A stretch of 64,000 nucleotides of DNA from an uncultured Paracoccaceae bacterium. GTDB lineage: Bacteria; Pseudomonadota; Alphaproteobacteria; Rhodobacterales; Rhodobacteraceae. The notes under the pieces are model-generated. The model made no database searches, had not been told where the DNA came from, and was given only the letters and a program-made list of their open reading frames with translations. The translations under genes and the position numbers were made by a program. This document shows, in pieces, positions 51,716 to 60,596 of the stretch. Location: positions 1 to 64,000 of the forward strand of contig CATOSB010000019.1 of the NCBI GenBank assembly GCA_951812305.1. The letters are read 5' to 3'. Numbering within the stretch: the stretch's first letter is position 1; each line of letters begins with the position of its first letter.

Positions 51716-53316
51716 GTAACTCCCAAGCACCCTGTCCGATAGGGTTGCGGGGTTTTGTTCCGTCAGAGCCGTGCGATGATCTGAGGTGGTGACAGGGTCA
51801 GGATTTCCAGGATGTTGAACCGGTGTTTTCTGGCCGTCGAGATGACGGACCTGATGTCGGCGAAGACCCGCGCGCCCTCGAGGGTGCGGAAGGTGCCCGA
51901 GATTTTCATGCGCAGCTTCATCATGCGCAGGTCCTGTTCGGCCTGATTGTTTGTGAATGGGACCGCGAAGTCGGCGATGAATCGCAAAACGTCATCGCGG
52001 TAGTCACGCAGGCGGAGGAGCAGGTTGTGGCCTGGCCGCCTGGCTTTTCGGCCGCGGGTGCCGGGGCTTTTGGCCAGCGGGGGCTGGCGTTCGTGGAAGG
52101 CGAGCCCCTTGGCGAGGATCGCCATGTATCTGGTGACTATACCCTGGCGAACCAGTTCCGGGAGTTCGGTCTCGCCTTGATCCTGAGCCGCGCATCTGAG
52201 CTGATTGGCGCTATGAAGCACTGCGCTCATCTCCGTCGCCCAAGGCTCTTTTTCGATCTCTTCGATGGCCTTGAGTTCGCGCAAGTGATGCGCCCCGCAG
52301 AGGGCGTGGGCGTCCACTCCGCTCATATGGGCGTAGTAGGGTTTCCAGTGATCATGAATGATCGTCCCGCCGGTCAGGAAGGTTGGAACAGCACCGCGTT
52401 TGGCGCTGATGCGGTAATGGGTGAAGGCGGTATCGCAGATCGTGTGCAGCCAGTGCAGCTTGCCGGCAACACGAAGTCCGGTCTCGTCCAGATGCCGAAC
52501 GCCGCCTTCGGCAAGCCGGGCGAGAATGTGTTCAACCACGACACCCATCTTATTTGCCGCGCCGCGCGTCCAGTTGGTCACGCTGGCCGCGCACAAGCTG
52601 GTGGCCCCAAACAGGTCGCGCATAAGCTGGCAGACCCGATCCTCGGGTATCAGCTGCTGAACATTGCAATAGACCGCCACTGCCCGCATGCGCGTGCCAT
52701 ATTGCACATGCGCGGCCACGCCATCGGGAAAGCCAGCCGTCGTCGTGGCTCGACAATGGTCGCAACAATAAACCGCCGCCTGATGCTCGGTGACCTCCAG
52801 GCGTGGCGCAGGCAAGTCGAACACCTGACGCTTCTCGATCCCTTTCACCATCTCCGCCGTCAGGGCGCTCTGACAGGCGCTGCAATGCGTCGCCTCATGC
52901 CGTTCGACAAAGTCGGGTGTTGACGTCTGGCGCAGGGTGTCGCCCCGGTGGCCAACTTGGCCGCCACTTTTCTTTCCGGATTTGCCACGCAGGCTGCGCG
53001 GGGCTGGCTTCTTCAGGCCATCACTTGAAGGGGGCTTGCTGCTATTGCTGCTGTTCTTGGCCAACTGTCGGCGCAGGTCCGTGATCTCTTCCGCCATGCT
53101 CGCCAACGCAGCTTCAAGCTCAGCGATCCGACGCAGAGCCGTGGCGAGAAGTTGTTCAAGGGCGGCAACCTGATCCATCCCACCACTGATTCAGAGAAAT
53201 CAACCCGGCGCCACAGAATTCAGACAAGAAAGAAAAAAAACACGCGCAAAATGGCAAATTCGACTCACCATAAAACTGACAATAACACTCAAACGTGGGG
53301 GGTGCTTGGGAGTTAC
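51716..53316 (-). mobile_element. IS66-family element, copy 8 (1601 bp)
   Basis: Both terminal repeats are present. The flanks ATCGAAAC (left, IS982 DNA) and AGTTATTA (right, chromosome) do not match, so DNA next to its right end has been deleted. Confidence 0.94.
51763..53178 (-). CDS. IS66-family transposase (copy 8)
   Basis: Full-length, 471 residues, same protein as copies 2 and 6. Confidence 0.95.
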   Translation of the reverse strand: MDQVAALEQLLATALRRIAELEAALASMAEEITDLRRQLAKNSSNSSKPPSSDGLKKPAPRSLRGKSGKKSGGQVGHRGDTLRQTSTPDFVERHEATHCSACQSALTAEMVKGIEKRQVFDLPAPRLEVTEHQAAVYCCDHCRATTTAGFPDGVAAHVQYGTRMRAVAVYCNVQQLIPEDRVCQLMRDLFGATSLCAASVTNWTRGAANKMGVVVEHILARLAEGGVRHLDETGLRVAGKLHWLHTICDTAFTHYRISAKRGAVPTFLTGGTIIHDHWKPYYAHMSGVDAHALCGAHHLRELKAIEEIEKEPWATEMSAVLHSANQLRCAAQDQGETELPELVRQGIVTRYMAILAKGLAFHERQPPLAKSPGTRGRKARRPGHNLLLRLRDYRDDVLRFIADFAVPFTNNQAEQDLRMMKLRMKISGTFRTLEGARVFADIRSVISTARKHRFNILEILTLSPPQIIARL

Positions 53317-53366
53317 AGTTATTATTGGTCTGGATGACGCCGGGAAGCGGCGTTCGCGGTATTGCC

Positions 53367-54923
53367 TCAGGCCCGTTTTTCTCGCGAGACCCCGGCGGTC
53401 ACCGACACCGCGTTACCGCGCGCATTCAGCCAGTTTGTCATATCGTCAAATGGCATGGGCTTCGCGATGCAAAATCCCTGCACGTGGCGGCAACCTAGTT
53501 GCGCAAGCATCGCGTGTTCGCCTTTTGCTTCAACACCTTCCCCCAACGTGTCCACGCCAAGCCGATCAGCCATTTCCAGAATCGCCATGATCATCTGCTG
53601 TTGCTGTCGATCTTGATCCACGCGGGTCACGAAAGAGCGGTCGATTTTTATCCGGTCCACCGAAAATCTCTTTAGATTTGCGATCGAGGCGTGTCCGGTC
53701 CCGAAGTCGTCAAGATCAACGCGGCAACCCAGATCCGCCAACAGACCGACATTACGCGCGACCGTCTCGTTTGAGGCACCGGCAATTACAGTCTCAAGGA
53801 TTTCAATGGTCAACCGTTCAGGGCTCAACTCGAACCGGTCCAATTCCCATTGAATGCGCTCGCATAATTTTGGGTTGGCAAGATCTTCCATTTCGAAATT
53901 CACCCCGACACTTGGAACCATAAGGCCCGCCTTGTCCCAGTCCTGCATCGCGAGAAGTGAACGAAACAACATGACCTCGCTCAACCTGTCTCCCATCGAC
54001 GCGGCAGATACGGCCGGCAAAAAGGCGCCGGGCAGTATTACACCGCGTTCCGGATGCTCCCACCGGGCCAACGCCTCAACGCCTGTTACGTCTCCTGTGT
54101 CGGTGGAAATCTGAGGTTGGAACCAAGGCTTGATCTGTCCGGAATCAAGCGCCTCTGACACTTCGCCAACCAAACCGGTGCGGGTAACGCGCTTGCGGCG
54201 CGCTTGGCTTGATGCCGCGCGGATTGAGGCGGTGCCGCAAGCTTGTGCCTCTGCCAACGCGGCCTCTGCCGCTTCAAGACAGGCGGTGCCAATCTTCTCG
54301 TTGGCGCGGCGCGGGCTGCAAAACCCGACCGACGCCGTTACGTAAATTCGTAACTCCCCCACCAGCATAGGTTCTGCGATGGCTGTTTGCAGTCTGGCAG
54401 CAATCTGGATCAGGGTTTCCAGATCACAGCGCCGCGCGGGCGCCAGTGCAATGGCAAAGACCGATCCCTCCAGCCGACTGACGACATCGCCACCGCGCAT
54501 TACACCCCCGATCCTTTCGGCAAGAGTGTGTAGAATTCTGTCGGTCACGTCCGTGCCGAATTTTTGCGAAAATGCCGCAAACTCATCGACTTCAAGCACC
54601 ACACACGCGGTTCGCAGGCCCGATTCCGCCTCTTCCGAAAAGGCGCGGTCCAGCGCGGCGACAACGGCATCGGGAAGCAGCAGGCCAGTGATCGGGTCCA
54701 CGGCGCCGATCGCCTTTTCTGCAGGGCGCATCGGTGTAAACAAGCCGACAAGAGCGAAAAGAACCGGAAGAAAAATTGCGAGGAAAAGCAACAAGCCTTC
54801 GCCACCATACCAATATCCGCCAAGCATGATGGCGGGCGCGAAGGCCAGGATCTGTGGCCCAAGCAATGCGGTTTTTGCGGAGTTGAAAAAGTGACTGCCA
54901 AAGCGCCGAAGCGTCTGTTGCAT
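53367..54923 (-). CDS. Membrane-bound EAL-domain c-di-GMP phosphodiesterase with degenerate GGDEF
   Basis: A 518-residue protein. Two membrane segments lie near the N-terminus (ILAFAPAIMLGGYWYGG, LLLFLAIFLPVLFALVGLF). A GGDEF-like domain (about 75-230) has lost the signature: RLEGSVFAI stands where RxGGDEF is expected, so it is not a cyclase but may bind GTP or sense. The EAL domain (about 250-500) is complete: VEALARW, NFEMED, the Glu of TIEILETV, DDFGTGHAS, KIDRSF and EGVE. It should hydrolyse c-di-GMP and so favour motility over attachment. The IS66 end lies 50 bp downstream. Confidence 0.9.
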   Translation of the reverse strand: MQQTLRRFGSHFFNSAKTALLGPQILAFAPAIMLGGYWYGGEGLLLFLAIFLPVLFALVGLFTPMRPAEKAIGAVDPITGLLLPDAVVAALDRAFSEEAESGLRTACVVLEVDEFAAFSQKFGTDVTDRILHTLAERIGGVMRGGDVVSRLEGSVFAIALAPARRCDLETLIQIAARLQTAIAEPMLVGELRIYVTASVGFCSPRRANEKIGTACLEAAEAALAEAQACGTASIRAASSQARRKRVTRTGLVGEVSEALDSGQIKPWFQPQISTDTGDVTGVEALARWEHPERGVILPGAFLPAVSAASMGDRLSEVMLFRSLLAMQDWDKAGLMVPSVGVNFEMEDLANPKLCERIQWELDRFELSPERLTIEILETVIAGASNETVARNVGLLADLGCRVDLDDFGTGHASIANLKRFSVDRIKIDRSFVTRVDQDRQQQQMIMAILEMADRLGVDTLGEGVEAKGEHAMLAQLGCRHVQGFCIAKPMPFDDMTNWLNARGNAVSVTAGVSREKRA

Positions 54924-55016
54924 GATTAATTGCCCCGATAGGTCGCCTGTTTGCGGCCAAGCTATCTTGGGTTTCTCAAATGACCGGTTAACCGGCCGTT
55001 GCTAGATATTTTCGAT

Positions 55017-55850
55017 TTAGGTCAAATTCTTTGGGTCGCGCGCAATTCCGGCGAAGTCAAACATACCTGAATCCAATAGGTGGGAGGGACGGGCGTTCAT
55101 CAATGCCCGGAACATCTTTTGACGACGACCCGGGTGATTTGTCTCCCACTGATCCAAAAGTGCTTTGACCTGCTGACGTGCAATCCGTCTCGCGAGCCGC
55201 ACAGATCACACGGGATGATCGGATATCTCATCGCTCGTGCGAATCTGTCGCAATCCGCCTCCGCAACAAATGCCAGCGGGCGATAGACGAAGAGATCACC
55301 CTCTTCATTCACCAGTTTCGGCGGCATGGTTGCCAGTCGCGAACCATGAAACAGGTTCATGAAAAAGGTTTCCAGAATGTCGTCGCGATGATGGCCGAGC
55401 ACCACTGCGCTGCATCCCTCCTCTCGCGCAATCCGATAAAGGTTTCCGCGCCGAAGCCGGGAACAAAGCGCACAATAGGTCCGGCCCCGTGGCACCTTGT
55501 CGACAACAATGGAATAGGTGTCCTGATACTCAATTCGATGCGGCACCTGCATTCGTTCCAGAAACCCCGGCAGAACGGTCGCCGGAAACCCCGGCTGTCC
55601 CTGATCCAGATTGCAGGCCAGAATATCCACCGGCAAAAGCCCGCGCCATTTCAGCTCATGAAGCACGGCTAACAAGGTGTAGCTGTCCTTGCCCCCTGAC
55701 AGGCACACGAGCCATCGCGCACCACGCTCGATCATTCCGAAATGCTCAATCGCGTCACGCGTTTCCCGCACGACCCGTTTGCGCAGTTTCTTGAACTCCG
55801 TGGTCGACGGCGCGCCATCAAAAAGCGGGTGAATATCTGTGCCATCATCC
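55017..55850 (-). pseudogene. ttcA: ttcA, tRNA 2-thiocytidine(32) synthetase, doubly broken
   Basis: Most of TtcA is here: the PP-loop SGGKDSYTLL, the first cysteine pair CALC, and CDLC near the C-terminus (Fe-S ligands). IS4 copy D has separated the start codon: the original ATG is at 57055 and reads MLDDGTDIHP across the IS. A further frameshift lies near 55180-55190, where DGLH should continue as RQQVKALLDQW (found in another frame, 55017-55202); one missing base explains it. An initiation codon inside the IS (GTG 55858) could restart translation, but the C-terminus would still be wrong. Confidence 0.88.
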
Positions 55851-57040
55851 CTTACCACCCTTCAAAATTTCCGGATCTGATTTGACGTTTGTCTGATCTG
55901 TGTGATTCAAGGAGTCTCCACTGCTGATATTGGAGGCTGGTTTGTTGGGAAATGTTTGTTTTTCAGAGCTTTATTCGAAGGTTGAGGCGGATTTTCAGGA
56001 CCGCTTGCTCGGGTATCACAAGTCGCGCCGGGAGGGATTGTGCATCATAGCAAGCGTGATTTTGAACACGCGCAGCGTCAATCTGATGGAAAATGCGGCT
56101 GCTTTGCCCCGCGATATCGGCTCTGTGGACCACCGCTATCAATACATTTCGCGGGTTCTGGGCAATCCTCACATCGATACTGATGAGATCATGCAGGCCT
56201 ATGTTGGTGAAATTTTCCGCCGCCAGTGTGAGGCCGGAGAAACGATTGTGGTGGCCCTTGATCAAAGCAAGCTCAACGAAGGGCATGAGGTTTTGATGTT
56301 ATCGGTGCGGATGCGGGATCGGGCCCTCCCGGTCGCCTGGCGTGTACGCCAGACCAAAGGGCCGATTGGATGGCGCGTGCAACATGAGCTTTTGGAAGCA
56401 GTCCGCCCATGGCTCCCGGCGGATGCGCGTGTGTTGCTGGCGGGAGATCGGTTTTATGGAACCGCCCGATTGGTCGCATGGTGCCAGGAGGCTGGATGGG
56501 ACTACCGGCTGCGCATGAAGGGAAATATCACACTGCAACATCAGGGTGGCGAGATGATGACGCGCGAAATTGCCCAACTGATGCCCGAAGGGCTTGTAAA
56601 CGCTGAGCTTTACGGAACGGGCGTCTTTAGCAACATTGGAGTGCTTCACGAAGAGGGGCACAAAGAGCCTTGGATTATTGCCATGAATGCAGCACCGTCC
56701 GAGTACAAGGTGCTCGATTATGGAATGCGTTGGGGAATTGAAGCCATGTTCTCCGACTTCAAAACCCGGGGCTTTGAAATTACTCAAAGCCAGATCAAAA
56801 AGCCGGATCGATTGGCCCGCCTCATTTTGGTGCTGGCAATCGCCATGTACTGGGCTGTTTCAACCGGAGCAAACGAAGAGCACCACGTCGCAATACGCGG
56901 CGAAAAAAGGGGATTCGAAAAGCCCGAAGGTCCTTATGCTCTCTCTTCAAGACAGGCCTTCGTGCTATCCGACGATGCCTCGCAGGTTATGCCAAAATCC
57001 CCAAGCTCTGGGATGTCTGGCTAAATTGAAGGGTGGTAAG
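55851..57040 (+). mobile_element. IS4-family element, copy D (1190 bp)
   Basis: A perfect 10-bp duplication GCCATCATCC (55841-55850 and 57041-57050). Inserted within the first codons of ttcA. It differs from the other copies by a silent C-to-T at about 56105. Confidence 0.96.
55930..57024 (+). CDS. IS4-family transposase (copy D)
   Basis: Full-length, same protein as copy A; one silent difference. Confidence 0.93.
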   Translation: MEAGLLGNVCFSELYSKVEADFQDRLLGYHKSRREGLCIIASVILNTRSVNLMENAAALPRDIGSVDHRYQYISRVLGNPHIDTDEIMQAYVGEIFRRQCEAGETIVVALDQSKLNEGHEVLMLSVRMRDRALPVAWRVRQTKGPIGWRVQHELLEAVRPWLPADARVLLAGDRFYGTARLVAWCQEAGWDYRLRMKGNITLQHQGGEMMTREIAQLMPEGLVNAELYGTGVFSNIGVLHEEGHKEPWIIAMNAAPSEYKVLDYGMRWGIEAMFSDFKTRGFEITQSQIKKPDRLARLILVLAIAMYWAVSTGANEEHHVAIRGEKRGFEKPEGPYALSSRQAFVLSDDASQVMPKSPSSGMSG

Positions 57041-57148
57041 GCCATCATCCAGCATAACTTGCGCTTTACCGGTTGCCGCCGATCCCGGCAAGCAGCATGG
57101 ACGGAGGCGAGTTGCTCTGCCATAGTTCGCCTATTGGAGGGCATATTC

Positions 57149-58084
57149 ATGGATTATCTATTTTCAGTCAGGGGCCGCAAAGGCGACGGATACTCAAACA
57201 GCATCAGCGGTATCAAATTTCTCGCCGTGCCGGGAAACAAGAACAAGTTACGCCGGGATTGTGAGGTTTCAAAAACCGAGTGGTTCAAATCTGTCGAGGG
57301 GAACTGCGGTATCGGGCCGGACAATAAAGGCAATGTCGTGGTTTTCATCCACGGCTTTAACACCGAACAGTACTCGATGCTGGAGCGTCACCGGAAAATC
57401 CGCGCGGGGTTAGAGGCACACGGATATGATGGCGCAGTGGTGAGTTTCGACTGGCCTAGCGATGGTGTGGCACTCGGCTATTCGTCGGACCGGCGCGACG
57501 CTCGGGCGGCGGCCGATCGGTTATTCCATCACGCGATCCGCAAATTTTCTGCTGACCAAAAGCCGGACTGCAAAGTCAACGTCCACATCCTGGCTCACTC
57601 GATGGGTAACTATCTTCTGCGGGAGGCCTTTGATTATGCCGACGACGACCACGAGGTCGCCCAGAAAAGCTGGCTGGTCAGCCAGGTCGCGATGGTTGCG
57701 GCAGACGTCTCTTCGAACTCAATGGTCAATGGAAACCCGAAAAGCTCGTCCCTATTCCGCCATGCCGCCCGGGTGACGTGCTATTATTCGCCACTCGATG
57801 AAATCCTGAATATTTCAGAGGTGAAAAGGATCGGTGTGGCCCGGCGGCTTGGGCGCGTCGGTATGCCGAAAGATTGCCCCGAAAAGGCCGTGAACCTTTA
57901 CTGCGGGGCCTATTACAAACAGCACAAAGACGATTTCGAATTCGATTCCGGTATCAGCCACAAGTGGTATTTCGACAGTCCCCGGTTTTACGAGGATCTT
58001 TATCACACGTTCATGGGTAAAATGGATCGAAACGAGCTAGCCACGCGCGCGCCGACCAGTTTGGGCAATCTCGCGTTGATCTAA
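57149..58084 (+). CDS. Alpha/beta hydrolase (DUF900-like)
   Basis: A 311-residue cytoplasmic hydrolase from ATG 57149, preceded by TTGGAGGGC. The oxyanion-hole stretch is VVVFIHGFNTEQ (about residues 63-74). The nucleophile elbow is HILAHSMGNYLLREAF, with Ser in AHSMG (about residue 151). Later His and Asp candidates include SPLDEILN. It resembles serine hydrolases of the DUF900 group, such as lipase- or esterase-like proteins; substrate unknown. The much longer frame starting inside IS4 copy D is not the gene. It was originally divergent from ttcA. Confidence 0.85.
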   Translation: MDYLFSVRGRKGDGYSNSISGIKFLAVPGNKNKLRRDCEVSKTEWFKSVEGNCGIGPDNKGNVVVFIHGFNTEQYSMLERHRKIRAGLEAHGYDGAVVSFDWPSDGVALGYSSDRRDARAAADRLFHHAIRKFSADQKPDCKVNVHILAHSMGNYLLREAFDYADDDHEVAQKSWLVSQVAMVAADVSSNSMVNGNPKSSSLFRHAARVTCYYSPLDEILNISEVKRIGVARRLGRVGMPKDCPEKAVNLYCGAYYKQHKDDFEFDSGISHKWYFDSPRFYEDLYHTFMGKMDRNELATRAPTSLGNLALI

Positions 58085-58088
58085 TGCG

Positions 58089-58454
58089 TCAGCTTGTGAA
58101 CTGACAGCGCCGCCATTCCTCTTGGTTGTCTGGGTCGGTGCTGCGTTCAAGATACATTCGTGCGTCTGACTGCTGGACGATGCGAATATCCTGCCCTGTT
58201 TCGGGGTCGTCCGGTGGCCCGGAATACGTAAATACATGCCGTGCATAATTGCCGATGATTTTCTTCCCCGATGGAATCTGAATATTGGGACCGCTTATCA
58301 TCAACTGCTTGCCATCATCGCTGCACCATTGACCATCCAGCGCATCTGCTGACGCGGGGGCAGCGAAAAACATCGCCACAATTGCCACCACCGTAATTCG
58401 ACGCGCGCGTGAAACCCGGCCCAGATGATTTTGCGCATTTTTAGCAGGCGTCAT
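58089..58454 (-). CDS. Exported protein, unknown
   Basis: A 121-residue protein with a signal peptide or anchor (ARRITVVAIVAMFFAAPASA, about residues 17-36) and a mature part of about 85 residues with two cysteines (GQWCSDDGK and WRRCQFTS at its ends), which probably pair. It is convergent to the hydrolase gene, with 4 bp between the stops. It has no recognised domain. The start may be one of two near-N-terminal choices. Confidence 0.68.
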   Translation of the reverse strand: MTPAKNAQNHLGRVSRARRITVVAIVAMFFAAPASADALDGQWCSDDGKQLMISGPNIQIPSGKKIIGNYARHVFTYSGPPDDPETGQDIRIVQQSDARMYLERSTDPDNQEEWRRCQFTS

Positions 58455-58478
58455 AAGTGCACTTTGTGAGGCAAGAGT

Positions 58479-58925
58479 TCACTCCTTGATCTTCTCGAAT
58501 TCCAGGATTTTACCATCTTTGACAACGAAGCTGCCGTTGGCGGTAACCTGGCGAAGCAAGTAATTCCGGTTTGAGTCACGCCCGTTGTTCAGGGTTTGGT
58601 TCATCTCAACCTTCTCTTCTGTCGCGCCGGTAACCTCGTAGTAGAATGTGCCGTCGACAACTTTTCCGAATTGCTGAAGGTCGATCCTCGGAATTTCGCG
58701 CCTGTCGTGCAGAACAGCGACGTATCCACGGGGGCCATTGACCGTCAGGCTGAAATTGTGGGCGCCTTTTGGCGATTTTGCTGCTTCGAAATAGACAATC
58801 TGTTTTTCAAAATTCGCCACGATCTCAAACGGCTGCTTGCTAGCAAGTTCGTTGGCGAAAACAGGGGGCGCGATTATGAAAGCCAGCGCCGAAATAGCGG
58901 TGAAAAGGCGAAGATTGTGTCGCAT
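58479..58925 (-). CDS. Exported beta-rich protein, unknown
   Basis: A 148-residue protein with a signal peptide (MRHNLRLFTAISALAFIIAPPVFA) and a mature domain of alternating beta strands (FSLTVNGPRGYVAVLHDR, GTFYYEVTGATEEKVE), which looks like an immunoglobulin-like or similar sandwich. An AGGAGGAATTC site precedes the ATG. It may form an operon with the next exported protein 25 bp downstream. I do not recognise the family. Confidence 0.7.
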   Translation of the reverse strand: MRHNLRLFTAISALAFIIAPPVFANELASKQPFEIVANFEKQIVYFEAAKSPKGAHNFSLTVNGPRGYVAVLHDRREIPRIDLQQFGKVVDGTFYYEVTGATEEKVEMNQTLNNGRDSNRNYLLRQVTANGSFVVKDGKILEFEKIKE

Positions 58926-59017
58926 GAATTCCTCCTCTTAAAATAGTGCCAATGCGCCGAAACTCTGGCGCCGGTAGATAAAAGTTAACGAAATTGCGGC
59001 GGATTTGTAAATGCCGG

Positions 59018-60474
59018 TCAGATCTTCACGCCGCGACGGCCTGCCAGATCAACGAAATACTGCCAAGCCACGCGACCAGAACGCGCGCCGCGCGTGGCCT
59101 GCCACTCAATTGCTTCCGCCCACAACGTTTCTTCGTCAATCTCGATCCCGTGCGCCGCGCAATAGCCGCGGATCATGTCGAGATATTCGTCTTGGGTGCA
59201 CGGATGAAAACCCAACCAGAGTCCGAAACGGTCCGAAAGGGAAACCTTTTCTTCGGTCGCCTCGCTGGGCTGATCGCAGTGCCGCGTTCGTTTTCGATCA
59301 TGTCCCGCGGCATCAGGTGGCGCCGGTTCGATGTCGCGTAGAAGATCACGTTGTCGGGGCGGCCCTCGATCCCACCATCGAGCACAGCCTTTAGCGATTT
59401 GTAGTGCTGGTCGTCATGGCTGAAAGACAGATCATCGCAGAAAAGAAGAAAGCGGTCCATTGACCCCCTCAACAGGTTCAGCAGCCGCCCGATCGTGGGC
59501 AAATCCTCGCGCTGCACCTCGACGATTTTTAACGCCAGTTCTTCGGATACCACCTGCGCATGTGCGGCCTTCACCAAACTGGATTTACCCATTCCGCGCG
59601 CGCCCCACAAAAGCGCATTGTTGGCGGGATATCCGCGCGCGAACTGGCGCGTGTTGTCCAATAGCGTGTCGCGGGACCGGTCGATTGCAATCAATAGGGA
59701 AAGATAAGCGGCATTGGCCTCGAACTGCGGCGCGAGGCCCAGCTGCGCCCCCGCCATGGCGGATCCGAGCTCGGCCACCATCTCCTCGCGTGCATAGTCC
59801 ACATCGCCAAAGCCCGTTCCGAACGGTCGGTCCAGCCGCGATTTCGCCCCTGTGGCATGACACGTCTCATGAAGAAGCGTTCCCGCGTGGGCCTCCCGGC
59901 TCTCGAACCGCCACACCGGCGGCATCTCGATGCAGTCCGCGGCTATATCGTAACAGGCCCGCACCGCATCGCGCGTCCGCAGCTTCAGCCCGGTGCGGCC
60001 GAACCACTCCGGAAACCCCGCATCCGCCTCTGTCCCGTAATCGCGCAGCGGCGGCGGAGCGGCAGACCACGCCGCATCCAGACCGTCGATCTGTGCCACG
60101 TTGAAGACAGCGTAAGACCGCAGATAGCCAAAGGTGGATCCATCCTCCGCCCCGTCCTCTCCCTCGGGAGCCGCCCGTCTCACCGTCCCGTATTTGACCA
60201 CCCGCACGCTGGTCTCGCCCCGGCGCACCTGCCCGCCGAGCCTGATCGCCTGCGCATAGGTCATCCAGTTCGGCGAGACATAGCCCCGCGCCACCGCGGC
60301 CTGCCACAACAGCACCACGTTGATGCCACGATAGCACTCGCCCGTGACCCGCACGGGTAGCCGGGCCGGGACACCGCCGTCCCAGGGTTGGCGCCAGGGC
60401 ACCACCCCCGCCTCGAGATGCGCAGGGATCGCATCTGTCACCTGGTCGTAAATGTCGGGTTTTGTCTTCGCCAT
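59018..60474 (-). pseudogene. Chimera: ArdC-like zincin N-terminus joined in frame to DUF815 AAA ATPase, then frameshifted
   Basis: From ATG 60474, residues about 1-255 are an ArdC-like antirestriction/zincin protein: N-terminal ssDNA-binding part (DIYDQVTDAI, PWRQPWDGG, RGINVVLLW), then HETCHATGAKSRLDR and REEMVAELGSAMAGAQLGL with the metal ligands. At about 59690-59712 it switches, still in frame, to a DUF815 P-loop ATPase (IDRSRDTLLDNTRQFA, Walker A GARGMGKSS, Walker B FLLFCDDLSF, sensor FYATSNRRHL). Near 59260-59270 one base is missing, so the frame ends at 59173 while the true DUF815 C-terminus continues in another frame to 59018. Probably a deletion scar; whether the protein works is unknown. 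Confidence 0.8.
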
Positions 60475-60556
60475 TGGGTCTGTCCTTTCAGTCTGGCCGG
60501 AGTCACCCCTTCCAAAGACCCCCTTCCCCTCCAATGGCTCGCGGCCCGTGGAAAAC

Positions 60557-60580
60557 GCCGTCCCCGGATCCGGGGACGGC
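60557..60580 (-). terminator. Perfect 24-bp palindrome, terminator of the ParB-like gene
   Basis: A self-complementary 12+12 bp sequence (GCCGTCCCCGGA and its complement). On the minus strand it follows the ParB-like stop by about 17 bp and is itself followed by GTTTTCC. It also separates the ParB-like gene from the ArdC-like start. Confidence 0.7.
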
Positions 60581-60596
60581 GCAGGGAGCGATGCGC

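Noticed and set aside
56687..58084. 465-codon frame running from inside IS4 copy D into the hydrolase gene
   Set aside because: The IS part is out of frame with the transposase. The hydrolase has its own start and ribosome site at 57149.
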